Program-made: the position numbers and the translations under genes
Shown: piece after piece, positions 9,301-16,400 of the stretch
How positions within the stretch are numbered: the first letter of the stretch is position 1
Layout: each line of letters starts with the position of its first letter
Assembly (NCBI GenBank): GCA_964627045.1
Contig: CAZVIK010000019.1
Span: forward strand, 1 to 32,703
Origin: CAZVIK01 sp964627045
GTDB lineage: Bacteria > Acidobacteriota > Terriglobia > Bryobacterales > Bryobacteraceae
Reading direction: 5' to 3'
DNA length: 32,703 nt
Notes under the pieces: model-generated
The model's input: the letters and a program-made list of their open reading frames with translations, nothing else
Databases searched by the model: none
Told to the model about the DNA's origin: nothing

Positions 9301-10343
9301 CCGCGCAAATCGCCGAGGCCTACCTCACCCATAACAACTTCGCTTATACCAACGGCGAATGGGGTGCCTCGGTTCCCCATGCCCTGGCCACGCAACTCCA
9401 GGGCAATGAAGTCGTCATCCACTCCCGCACGACGAACCTCTACGGCACGATCGACAACGACGACTTCTTCGATTTCGCGGGTGGCCTCAACTTGGCCACC
9501 AAACAGGTCAACGGGGGGGCGGCGCCGCAGTTCTACGTCGCCAACCTCCGCAAAGCCGGCCGTGAGCGACTGGAGGACTTCCGGACCTTCCTCGCGGCTG
9601 AGATGAACGGCCGGTTCTGGAACCCGAGGTGGATCCGGGAAATGCAGACGAGCGGCTACGGCGGGGCTCGCGAGATTTTCGACAATCTGGAAAACGTCTA
9701 CGGGTGGCAAGCTACCGCGCCCGAGCACCTCGACGGCTCAAACTGGGATAAGACTTTCCAAGTCTATGTTGAGGACCAACATCGCCTCGGGCTTAGGGAG
9801 TTTTTCGACAAGGAGAACCCCCACGCGCGACAGTACATGCTGGCCCGCATGTTGGAAGTCGACCGCCAGGGCCGCCACCACTTCACGCCGGAGCAAAAAA
9901 CGCGCCTGCTTCGCGAGTACGTACGGTCCGTCGCACAATTCGGAATCGGCTGCTCAGCCAACACCTGCGGCAACCGCCGGCTTCAGGACGCGGTCGCGGC
10001 TTCGGCCGGCGCCGCCGCGGGCTTGACCCCGGCCGAGATCCGCCAGTTCCGCGAATCGCTGAACCGCGCCTTTTCCCAATCCGGGCCCGCCGGCCGGAAG
10101 CACTCCGCGCCACCGTCCGGCGACGGCCGAGGACAGGCCGCGTCACCCCGCCCCTCGCGCCCGTTCCGCGTCTTTGAAGCCACCATCGGGTCGCTCGTCG
10201 AATCACCCGCCGCGCTGCCCATCGGCTTCGCTTTGTTCGGCTTGTTTCTGGCGGGCAGCGGCTGTCTCGGGTCTGTGCAGGCGGCGCTTCTACGCCGGCG
10301 CAAGGGTGCTTTGGAACCCATCAGCCTGCGCTCGGAACCCTGA
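6345..10343 (+). CDS. Periplasmic, membrane-anchored CobN/BchH-family chelatase-like protein (HmuS-like candidate)
   Basis: With GTG 6345 as the start, the product is 1332 residues, as expected for CobN/BchH large subunits. Family motifs are clear: YNNPPGKGNIGASYLD (about 365-381), THIGRHGTLEFLPGK with H542 and H546, GRNLHDFDPSQIPT (about 800), LWYGETVRHQGALE (about 847) and a long conserved C-terminal part (YGGAREIFDNLENVYGW). Unlike cytoplasmic CobN, it starts with a signal peptide (RAVALLVFAVVASAHA, cut after AHA). It ends with one hydrophobic helix (about 1291-1312) followed by RRRK, so the enzyme body should face the periplasm. CobN normally needs the ATPase subunits CobS/CobT or ChlI/ChlD; none is nearby and the periplasm has no ATP. 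This fits the HmuS group described in Bacteroidetes heme operons, which removes the metal from heme. Longer upstream reading of this frame overlaps the receptor gene and lacks a signal peptide. Substrate and reaction direction are inferred. Confidence 0.88.
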   Translation: MRAVALLVFAVVASAHAQVPLRLTVLTRLNQAVPEGYERFVARWGGGRIDLRYGDFESPPPDWDRSEVIFTYLMPREAAERLAPQFRAAVARGAKVVAHWPEPALRHWDLKQDESLVDAAVEYWAQGGPDNIARCLAFLFSKVAGRPGLPVEPPVPAVTVGIYHPRAPQPFLTLDSYLEWHRDLRIVAPDAPRAAVLFYQTNLKSRDTAHIDALIASIEKRGMLPVAVFGWPPPMAEPLLLRDGQPAVDLVFALNFGFAQPADAEFLARLNVHVIDLMTTRQTLAEWSESPQGLRMDQLAIQVAAPERAGATDPITFAATERSADGNSQVTVPIPERIDMAVRRAARWIALRHKPNHQKRIALLYYNNPPGKGNIGASYLDVPGSLAALLQRLRQEGYSTGDAVPSEKDLLQMLERAGRNIEQWAPGELDAIVAENQAVLIPVKQYRHWLSETPKEFQEALLRNWGPPEQSDLMTIRSRDNEAVCVLPALRFGNIFLGPQPLRSSFALAGKTLHDTTIPPPHCYVAGYLWLRHVYQADAVTHIGRHGTLEFLPGKNVGMAGPDPAEVLLGDTPAPYFYIIDGGGESTTARRRGASTLVGHLTPLLVAGGPQEKFRAIRRAFQQIEQVRDSSPGLLAEYQSAARDEIRALRLDAQLGFDLDKTAWDEIAAVVEGFLEETEAGPIPLGIHVLGRAPRDGVQIESLAEFLKTGFSDAELRTLGGLPEVWARDLFAGATPAIDAQWTAGLRDHAQTQLAAGRDWLAGLRASSAAELDNYVRLLRGEYLASGSSGDPLRTPASLPSGRNLHDFDPSQIPTRAACELGRKLGDEVLERHRRRLGRAPGKVSLVLWYGETVRHQGALECEALYLMGVEPQWNSRGVVDGLRLVPDAELGRPRVDVVATIAGIYRDGFPDKAALLDRASRLVQQAGDNTLSRNTRRSVEELIQRGVPREAAERAATARVFGPAPGDYGGGIANLIKQSRDAGDTAQIAEAYLTHNNFAYTNGEWGASVPHALATQLQGNEVVIHSRTTNLYGTIDNDDFFDFAGGLNLATKQVNGGAAPQFYVANLRKAGRERLEDFRTFLAAEMNGRFWNPRWIREMQTSGYGGAREIFDNLENVYGWQATAPEHLDGSNWDKTFQVYVEDQHRLGLREFFDKENPHARQYMLARMLEVDRQGRHHFTPEQKTRLLREYVRSVAQFGIGCSANTCGNRRLQDAVAASAGAAAGLTPAEIRQFRESLNRAFSQSGPAGRKHSAPPSGDGRGQAASPRPSRPFRVFEATIGSLVESPAALPIGFALFGLFLAGSGCLGSVQAALLRRRKGALEPISLRSEP

Positions 10344-10361
10344 CCGGCCCCGGCGCCCGCC

Positions 10362-10892
10362 CTACTGCGCCAGCGCCTTTTCGATCGCCGCGATCACCTC
10401 GGGCGAGTCCGGTGTCACCTTGGACGGGAATCGCGCCACCACCTGCCCGTCCTTGCCCACCACGAACTTGGTGAAGTTCCACTCGATCTCGTTGCCGCCC
10501 GCCGTCAGAAACTTGTACAGCGGCGCTTTGTCCTCGCCGAGCACGCTGATCTTGGAGAACATCGGGAACGTCACGTCGTAGGTCCGCTGGCAGAACTCGG
10601 CGATCTCCGCGTTGGTCCCCGGCTCCTGCCCGCGAAAGTTGTTGGCCGGAAAGCCCAGCACCACCGCGCCCCGGTCCTTGTACTTGCGCTGCATTGCCTC
10701 CAGCGCCGTGTACTGCGGCGTGAACCCGCAGCGGCTGGCGACGTTCACCACCAGCGCCACTTTCCCCTTGTACTGGGCCAGCGCCACCGGCTTGCCGTCA
10801 ATCGAATCCATCGTGAAATCGTGCAGGCTCGCCGCGCTCATTTGCGCGGCGCCCAAAACGGCCATGGCGGCCAGCAGGTATAGTTTTCCCAT
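10362..10892 (-). CDS. Secreted cysteine-type glutathione peroxidase (BsaA/BtuE family)
   Basis: This thiol peroxidase of 176 residues reduces hydroperoxides. The catalytic set is present: C55 in NVASRCGFTP, Q89 in FPANNFRGQEPG, and W138 and N139 in EIEWNFTKFVV. The active site is cysteine, encoded by a normal codon, so no selenocysteine is involved. The first about 21 residues (MGKLYLLAAMAVLGAAQMSA) form a signal peptide, which suggests a periplasmic location. Bacterial members of this family usually take electrons from thioredoxin rather than glutathione; the periplasmic donor here is unknown. It ends 18 bases from the convergent CobN-like gene. It lies 32 bases downstream of a peptidase gene on the same strand and may be the last gene of that group. 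Confidence 0.92.
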   Translation of the reverse strand: MGKLYLLAAMAVLGAAQMSAASLHDFTMDSIDGKPVALAQYKGKVALVVNVASRCGFTPQYTALEAMQRKYKDRGAVVLGFPANNFRGQEPGTNAEIAEFCQRTYDVTFPMFSKISVLGEDKAPLYKFLTAGGNEIEWNFTKFVVGKDGQVVARFPSKVTPDSPEVIAAIEKALAQ

Positions 10893-10924
10893 GTCCGTTT
10901 AGATGCGTAACCGGCCCGCGCGAT

Positions 10925-12277
10925 TCAGGCGCTTTCCAGGGCCGTCCGGATCGTCGAAACGTCCACCAACCCGGAGCACCCGTATACCGCCGGCAGGAAC
11001 TTCCCCGGCGGGTGCCGCCGCCGCAGCTCCGCCACCAGGTCCGTGCCCGCCCGGTAGGCCGGCAGGTACATCCGCCCCAGCAGCGGATGCCGCCCCCAGG
11101 CCCCCGAGAGCTTTTCGGCCCGCTCCGGCGTCACAAGATAATCCCGCCGCAGAACGCTGGCCACCTCGGCTTGCGGCGCGCCTTCCTTCCAGGTCAGATA
11201 CGACGACTGGTTCTTGGCGTCGTCCTGCAACAACGCCAACAACAGCCCGATCTGCAAGTCCTCGTCTGGCAACTCCGCCACCTCGGTCGCGCCGTGCGCC
11301 ATCAGGATCGCGTTGTTGGCGATTCCTTCGCACAGGGCGGCCGCCCGCGTGTTCATCGTCAGCACCGACGCTTCGAACCCCGCCAGCCCGCGCACATAGA
11401 GGTTTTGCAGCCACGCGAACGTGGTCACGTGCCCCGGCACCACCTCGTGGCTCACCAGTTGTTCGAACTCCGGCACCGAAATCTCCAGCGACGCGTTGAT
11501 CTCGTAGGTCGCCTCGTACTCCGGGCTGCCGTCGGCCTTCCGCGCGCGCCCCAGGTAGTTCATCGACCCCGAAAACCAGGCCCCCTCGATCGGCAGAAAC
11601 CGTATGTTGGCTCTCGGCACCGCTTGCAGTTCCTCGGGCAGGTGCGGCATCACGTTTCGCGCGGTCAGGGCATCGTAGTGCGCGATGAAGGCATCTCCCA
11701 GCGCCCGCACCGACGCCATCGGGACCATCCTTGCCCGCCGCCACGCGTCCACCGCGGCCAGCAATGACCCGCCATTCGACGACGGGTGCCCCCGCCGCGC
11801 CAACAGTTCCGCTACCCGCTCGCGCTTGGGCCCCGGCTCGGATGGCGATGGCGCCGCACCGGTCGACGCCCGCACGCAGCGCTCATACGGCACCGGCTCG
11901 CCCTGGCCGAGCAGTTCCATCACCAGGTCCCACATCGCCTCGAAGCACACCGCCAGGTTGGCGACGTACGCCCCGCGCAACCCGCCCATCTTGGCGCCTT
12001 CCGCCGCCAGTCCGCCGATCGCGCCCCGCACGTCCACCCCGTCCAGGTACGCGAGGATCGCCTCTTTGTCCGGCTCCTTGGCCGAGACCCCGCCCGTCTC
12101 TCTCACCCGCGCCGCCGCCGGATGCGTGTACGCCGCCGGCAACGGCTCGTCGCTGAACCAGGAATCTGCGATGAACCTCCCCGTCCCGGATTCGCACATC
12201 ACGTCGCCGCCCCACAGCGTATCGATCCCCAGGATCGCGTTGCCCACCAGTTCCTCGAACCGTGCGCCCATGGTCAT
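10925..12277 (-). CDS. DUF885-like zinc metallopeptidase
   Basis: The protein of 450 residues contains HEVVPGH at 277-283, matching the HE-x-x-PGH zinc motif of DUF885-type proteins, with SHEVVPGHVTTF as context. A second conserved-looking stretch, LCEGIANNAI (316-325), could supply the glutamate ligand, as in other gluzincins. No signal peptide or membrane segment is seen, so it should be cytoplasmic. Its ATG overlaps the stop of the OPT transporter (ATGA, 12274-12277), so it is translationally coupled. A natural reading is that peptides imported by the transporter are cut by this enzyme; that is inference. The same frame is open far upstream, but that part lies inside the transporter gene on the same strand and is a shadow. 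An AAGAGGG just upstream of ATG 12277 supports the start; a second ATG two codons later is possible. Confidence 0.8.
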   Translation of the reverse strand: MTMGARFEELVGNAILGIDTLWGGDVMCESGTGRFIADSWFSDEPLPAAYTHPAAARVRETGGVSAKEPDKEAILAYLDGVDVRGAIGGLAAEGAKMGGLRGAYVANLAVCFEAMWDLVMELLGQGEPVPYERCVRASTGAAPSPSEPGPKRERVAELLARRGHPSSNGGSLLAAVDAWRRARMVPMASVRALGDAFIAHYDALTARNVMPHLPEELQAVPRANIRFLPIEGAWFSGSMNYLGRARKADGSPEYEATYEINASLEISVPEFEQLVSHEVVPGHVTTFAWLQNLYVRGLAGFEASVLTMNTRAAALCEGIANNAILMAHGATEVAELPDEDLQIGLLLALLQDDAKNQSSYLTWKEGAPQAEVASVLRRDYLVTPERAEKLSGAWGRHPLLGRMYLPAYRAGTDLVAELRRRHPPGKFLPAVYGCSGLVDVSTIRTALESA

Positions 12278-14277
12278 CCCTCTTTCTTCGCCTTCGCCAG
12301 GCTCCCGCGCCACAGGTACACGCAGAAGCCCACAAACAGGAGCGCCGACACCATCTGCGCGGCCGCCGCGGTGTCGTAGAACGGCGTCTTGATCCACTCT
12401 TCCGAGAACCCCGGAATCAGGCGGAACGCTGCGCCGAATACCCCGCCGAGCGCCCCTCCCGCCATCAGGCCGCTGGCGATGATCACGCCGCGTTCCTGGA
12501 TCGTGCGCCCGCGTTCGCCCCCCGCCGCCGTGGCCCTCTTCCCCAGGAAGTGCGCCAGGAACCCGCCCACCAGCGCCGGGGTGTTCAACTCCAGCGGCAG
12601 GTACATGCCCAGCGCAAACAGCAGCGCCGGCACGCCGATCATCTCCATGATCAGCGCCACCACCGCCCCCGCGCCGAACAGTACACCCGCCACCGGCTGC
12701 TGGCTCATGAACCCTTCCACCAGCGCCCGCATGATGGCCGCCTGCGGAGCGGGCAGCATCGCCCGCGGGTCGCCCGGAACCGCTTCGCCAAGCTGGAACG
12801 CCCGCGCCAGCAGCACAATCGTCAGCCCCGCCGCCACCGCCGCCGCGATGATCCCCAGGAACTTCACCTTCTCCTGCGCCGCCGGCGTCGATCCCAGCCA
12901 GTAGCCCGTCTTCAGATCCGTAATCGTCTGCCCGGCGATCGACAGCGCCGTGCACACCATCCCGGCGATCGCCATCACGAAGAACATCCCCGTCGTGCCC
13001 GACAGCCCGAACCGCAGCAACACCACGCTGCTCACGATAATCGTCAGCATCGTCATGCCCGACACCGGATTGCGCGCCACCGTAGCGATCGCATTGGCCG
13101 CCACCGACGTGAAGAAGAACGAAAACCCCACCGTCAACAGCACGCCCAGCGCGATGATTGCGGGCGACGGCGCCAGGCTCCCCAGGAACGCCGCCACCGC
13201 CAGCACGCTCACCGCCACGCCCGCCACGATCCACAGCACCGGAATGTCGCGGTCCGTCCGTTCGCTTCCGTGCGGCTCGCCGTGCCGGAAGGTCCGCGCC
13301 GCGATCGCGAAGGACGCCGCCACAATCTTGAGGAACTTCAGGATGCTGAAGATCCCCGCCGTCGCAATCGCCCCCACGCCGATGAAGCGCACATACGACC
13401 GGAAGATCTGCCCCGCCTCCATTTCCGGAATCGGAATCGCCGCCGGATACACCGCTTGCGGCAGCCGGTCGCCGATCATCCAGATCAGCGGCACCAGCAC
13501 GAAATTCGACAGGAACCCGCCCGCGCACAGGATCATCGAGCTGCGCAGTCCCATCACGTAGCCCAGCCCCAGGATGAAGCTGATGGCGTCGAAGCTGAAG
13601 ACCACCTTGGCCCGCTCGGCCAGCGTCTTCACGAGCGGGATGAACTGGAAATCGACGTACTCCCGCCACACCTGAAACGTGGTGGCGAAGAAATCGAACG
13701 CCCCGGCCAGCGCCGTCGCCTGCAACAGCAGCTTCGCCTGCGACCCGCCTTTCTCGCCCGTGATCAGCACCTCGGTGATCGCCGTCGCCTCGGGGTAGGG
13801 AAACAGTCCGTGCATCTCGCGCACGAAGTACCGCCGCAGCGGGATCAGGAACAGCACGCCCAGGCAGCCGCCCGCCACGCACACCAGGATCGTCTGCACC
13901 GGGTGCGGGTCCAACTTCAGCATGTACAGCGCCGGCAGCGTGAAGATCGCCCCCGCCACCAGCGACCCCGACACCCCGCCGATCCCCGTGATGATGACGT
14001 TCTCCAACAGCGACGAGCGCCGCGCGTACATCCGCGCCAACCCGATCGTCAGGATCGAGATCGGAATCGCCGCCTCCATCACCTGCCCCACCTTCAGCCC
14101 CGAGTACGCCGAGGCCACCGTGAAGATCACGCAGAACAACAGGCCCCAGGCCACCGAGCGCCAGGTCAGTTCGGGTTCGGCCGCGCCCGCCTTCACCACG
14201 GGTTGATAGGACGCCCCCGGCTCCAGCGGCTTGTAGGCGTTTTCGGGCAGCGATTTGGTGTCGGTTGTCGTGTCCAT
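12274..14277 (-). CDS. OPT family oligopeptide transporter
   Basis: The protein is 667 residues with many hydrophobic helices, and belongs to the OPT family of proton-coupled importers of small peptides or metal-ligand complexes. Recognisable segments are AYSGLKVGQVMEAAIPISI (57-75), the YPEATAITEVLITGEKGGSQ loop, DLKTGYWLGSTPAAQEKVKFL and the C-terminal GMYLPLELNTPALVGGFLAH. The N-terminal about 40 residues are hydrophilic and should be cytoplasmic. It starts 10 bases after the stop of recN and overlaps the downstream peptidase by four bases. The peptidase context favours peptide transport over iron-chelate transport. No substrate-defining residue can be read by eye. Confidence 0.93.
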   Translation of the reverse strand: MDTTTDTKSLPENAYKPLEPGASYQPVVKAGAAEPELTWRSVAWGLLFCVIFTVASAYSGLKVGQVMEAAIPISILTIGLARMYARRSSLLENVIITGIGGVSGSLVAGAIFTLPALYMLKLDPHPVQTILVCVAGGCLGVLFLIPLRRYFVREMHGLFPYPEATAITEVLITGEKGGSQAKLLLQATALAGAFDFFATTFQVWREYVDFQFIPLVKTLAERAKVVFSFDAISFILGLGYVMGLRSSMILCAGGFLSNFVLVPLIWMIGDRLPQAVYPAAIPIPEMEAGQIFRSYVRFIGVGAIATAGIFSILKFLKIVAASFAIAARTFRHGEPHGSERTDRDIPVLWIVAGVAVSVLAVAAFLGSLAPSPAIIALGVLLTVGFSFFFTSVAANAIATVARNPVSGMTMLTIIVSSVVLLRFGLSGTTGMFFVMAIAGMVCTALSIAGQTITDLKTGYWLGSTPAAQEKVKFLGIIAAAVAAGLTIVLLARAFQLGEAVPGDPRAMLPAPQAAIMRALVEGFMSQQPVAGVLFGAGAVVALIMEMIGVPALLFALGMYLPLELNTPALVGGFLAHFLGKRATAAGGERGRTIQERGVIIASGLMAGGALGGVFGAAFRLIPGFSEEWIKTPFYDTAAAAQMVSALLFVGFCVYLWRGSLAKAKKEG

Positions 14278-14287
14278 TGGGAGTCCG

Positions 14288-15970
14288 TCAGCCGGAAGCC
14301 ATGCGGATCAGCTTCTCGGCGTGCTTCAGCGCCTCGGGAGTCAGCTTCTCGCCGCTCAACATGCGGCCCACTTCGCGTGTGCGCGCCTCGCCTTCCAGTT
14401 CCCTCACCGCGGCCGACGTGCGCCCGCCCGCTTCTTTCTTCTCGACGTAATAATGATGATCGGCGAACCCGGCGATTTGCGGCAGGTGCGTGACGCACAG
14501 CACCTGGTTCGCCGCCGCGATCTGTTTCAGCCGCCGCCCCACCACCTCGGCCGCCCGGCCTCCGATGCCCGCGTCCACCTCGTCGAAGACCAGCGTGCGG
14601 CGTCCGTTGCCGGCCGGCCGCGCCGCACCCGCCGCCGCGCACGTCTTCAGCGCCAGCGCGAGGCGCGAGATTTCGCCTCCGCTCGCCACCTTTTCGAGCG
14701 CCCTCGGTTCCTCGCCCAGGTTCGGCGACACCAGAAACCTCACCGCGTCCGTGCCGTTATCGCTCCAGGCCGTCTCGCTCACTTCGACGCGGAACACGGT
14801 CCGCTCCATCGCCAGGGCGGCCAGTTCTTCTTCCATCTTTTTCGCCAGCCGCCGCGCCGCGTCCCGCCGCATCCGGCCCAACTTCGCCGCCGCCTCTTCG
14901 TAGGCTGCCGCGCGCTCCTTCAAATCCTTGGCCAGCGCCGCGCGCCTCTGGTCGGCGTTTTCCACCGCATCCAGTTGCCCGCGTACTTCCTCCAGATACG
15001 CCAGCACCGCCTCCAGCGTTGCGCCGTACTTGCGCTTCAGCTTGTCGAGCGCCGCCAGCCGCGCTTCGATCGCCTCCAGCCTCTCGGGGTCCGCCTCCAG
15101 CCGCGCCAGGTAGTCGCGCAGCGTGAGCGACGCCTCTTCCACGGCAAACTCCGCCGGCTTCAGCGTTTCGGCCAGCGCCCCCAGCGCCGGGTCCACGCGC
15201 CCCAGTACTTCCAGCCGCCGCGACGCCGCGCGAATCGCCGCCACCGCCGACTCGGGCGACTCGTACAGCGCCTGGTACGCCCCGCCCGCGCCTTCTTCGA
15301 TGCGGGCCACGTTTTGCAGCCGCCGCCGTTCGATCTCCAGTTCCGCGTCTTCTCCCGCCCTCGGCGCGGCGTCTTCGATCTCGCGCTTCTGGAAGCCCCA
15401 CAGGTCCGCCATGCGCAGCTTTTCCTGCTCGCCGCGCTCCAGTTCGTCGAGTTCCCTCCGGCACGCCGCCCACCGCGCGTAGGCTTCGCGCACTTGCCCC
15501 AGCCGTTCGCCCGCGCCGGCAAAGGCGTCCAGTATGCCGAGTTGCGCCTCGGGCTGAAACAACATCTGCTGATCGTGCTGCCCGTGTATGTCGCCCAGGT
15601 GCGCGGCCAGTTCCCGCAGGAACCCCGCCGCCACCGGCCGGCTCGACGCGAAGGCTCGCGACTTGCCGCCCGGCAGAATCTCCCGTTCGATCAGCAACTC
15701 GCCGTCCTCGGCTTCCAGCCCCGCCGCTTCCAGCGCCGCACGCACCTCTTTGGAATCGGGAACCTCGAAGAGCCCCGAGATCCGAGCCCGCTCGGCCCCC
15801 GTGCGAATCATCTCGGCCGACGCCCGGCCGCCCAGCAGCAGCCCCAGGGCATCCACCACAATCGACTTGCCGCTGCCGGTCTCCCCGGACAGCAGGTTCA
15901 GCCCATCGTGGAACCGCACCCGCAGCCGCTCGATCACGGCGTAGTTCTCGATCACCAACTCGACCAGCAT
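14288..15970 (-). CDS. recN: DNA repair protein RecN
   Basis: This SMC-like ATPase of 560 residues acts early in repair of DNA double-strand breaks, in the cytoplasm at the nucleoid. It opens with MLVELVIENYAVIERL. Walker A is GETGSGKS at 29-36, and a coiled-coil middle region rich in Glu, Ala and Arg runs from about 150 to 370. Walker B is FDEVD at 462-466 within LVFDEVDAGIGGRAAE. The RecN signature CVTHLPQIAGFADHHYYVEK follows near the end. Length matches the family (about 550-560). The start lies nine bases downstream of a TATAAT with no Shine-Dalgarno sequence, so a leaderless mRNA is likely. OPT transporter and peptidase genes follow on the same strand at very short spacing; the link looks positional rather than functional. 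Confidence 0.97.
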   Translation of the reverse strand: MLVELVIENYAVIERLRVRFHDGLNLLSGETGSGKSIVVDALGLLLGGRASAEMIRTGAERARISGLFEVPDSKEVRAALEAAGLEAEDGELLIEREILPGGKSRAFASSRPVAAGFLRELAAHLGDIHGQHDQQMLFQPEAQLGILDAFAGAGERLGQVREAYARWAACRRELDELERGEQEKLRMADLWGFQKREIEDAAPRAGEDAELEIERRRLQNVARIEEGAGGAYQALYESPESAVAAIRAASRRLEVLGRVDPALGALAETLKPAEFAVEEASLTLRDYLARLEADPERLEAIEARLAALDKLKRKYGATLEAVLAYLEEVRGQLDAVENADQRRAALAKDLKERAAAYEEAAAKLGRMRRDAARRLAKKMEEELAALAMERTVFRVEVSETAWSDNGTDAVRFLVSPNLGEEPRALEKVASGGEISRLALALKTCAAAGAARPAGNGRRTLVFDEVDAGIGGRAAEVVGRRLKQIAAANQVLCVTHLPQIAGFADHHYYVEKKEAGGRTSAAVRELEGEARTREVGRMLSGEKLTPEALKHAEKLIRMASG

Positions 15971-15978
15971 TCGACGTG

Positions 15979-15984
15979 ATTATA
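15979..15984 (-). promoter_or_regulatory. -10 hexamer of the recN promoter
   Basis: On the minus strand a perfect TATAAT ends eight bases before the recN ATG, so transcription should begin at or within a few bases of the start codon. No convincing -35 hexamer is visible at 16-18 bases spacing, and there is no LexA-type box that I can recognise. Confidence 0.55.
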
Positions 15985-16046
15985 CGACGCCGCCCGCCCC
16001 GCCTCCGGCAGGCCATTCGCACCCTGCGTCGCCTGTTTTTTGCGGA

Positions 16047-16158
16047 GCAGCCCTTCCGGGCTGCGGCCGGGCTCTCCAGCCCTGTCCCCTTCGCCTAACC
16101 CCGGCTTCTTCCTTGTGGAGCCGATCGCCAGATCGGCCACGTGGGCAGTCTTGCCCAC
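16047..16158. repeat. Hairpin-rich intergenic sequence, three short perfect stems
   Basis: The region between recN and the TonB_C/Sel1 gene has no credible gene. It carries three stem-loops in a row. GCAGCCC-TTCC-GGGCTGC occupies 16047-16064. GCCGATC-GCCA-GATCGGC lies at 16120-16137 (7 bp), with an alternative longer pairing in which GTGG at 16115-16118 pairs with CCAC at 16137-16140 across a small bulge. GTGGGCA-GTCT-TGCCCAC lies at 16141-16158. This looks like an interspersed extragenic palindromic repeat, but only one copy is visible, so the repeat status is an inference. Transcripts from either side could fold here. Confidence 0.4.
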
Positions 16159-16163
16159 GGCTG

Positions 16164-16295
16164 GGAGTTTGTTGAAAAACCCAATTGCAGACTCAAGTCC
16201 GAGCCACACGGAGCTGTAGATCCATGAAGCTGAGAGGTGCAAGCTTCAGCCTGTCTGGTCTCAAGAAATTACATCGGGCTTTTTCAATAACCTCC
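16164..16295. mobile_element. MITE-like element or IS remnant with imperfect terminal inverted repeats
   Basis: The ends are inverted copies of each other. The left end reads GGAGTTTGTTGAAAAA (16164-16179), then CCC. The right end, read on the other strand from 16295, is GGAGGTTATTGAAAAA, then GCCC: 14 of 16 positions match. The element is 132 bp, too short for a transposase, and its interior has a small stem GAAGCT/AGCTTC. Ends of the 'TTGTTGAAAAA' kind are common at termini of several insertion-sequence families, so this may be a non-autonomous derivative. No target-site duplication is evident. It lies next to the hairpin cluster in the longest gene-free stretch of the window. Confidence 0.55.
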
Positions 16296-16365
16296 GGGCG
16301 CTCCTTGCGGCCGTGGCGTTTGCACGCCCACGCGCCGCGCCTCCACGCATCGCCGCCTTCGCCTC

Positions 16366-16395
16366 TTGGTGACCCGGTCTGATGTATCCTGTAAT
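16366..16395 (+). promoter_or_regulatory. Possible promoter of the TonB_C/Sel1 gene
   Basis: TTGGTG (16366-16371) is followed after 18 bases by TGTAAT (16390-16395), and the ATG comes five bases later at 16401. This is again a leaderless arrangement without a Shine-Dalgarno sequence. Both hexamers deviate from consensus, so this is a modest call. Confidence 0.4.
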
Positions 16396-16400
16396 CTGCC

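Noticed and set aside
6345..10343. CobN as part of vitamin B12 synthesis
   Set aside because: No other cob genes or ATPase subunits are present, and the protein has a signal peptide and membrane anchor.
10362..10892. Selenocysteine in the glutathione peroxidase
   Set aside because: The active-site position is an ordinary cysteine codon with no in-frame TGA.
12262..14493. 743-codon plus-strand frame opposite the OPT transporter
   Set aside because: Arg/His/Gln-rich low-complexity translation, a typical antisense shadow.
15971..16400. Small genes in the recN-TonB_C/Sel1 gap (about 65-96 codons, both strands)
   Set aside because: They run through the hairpins and the MITE-like element, have no ribosome-binding site, and resemble no protein.
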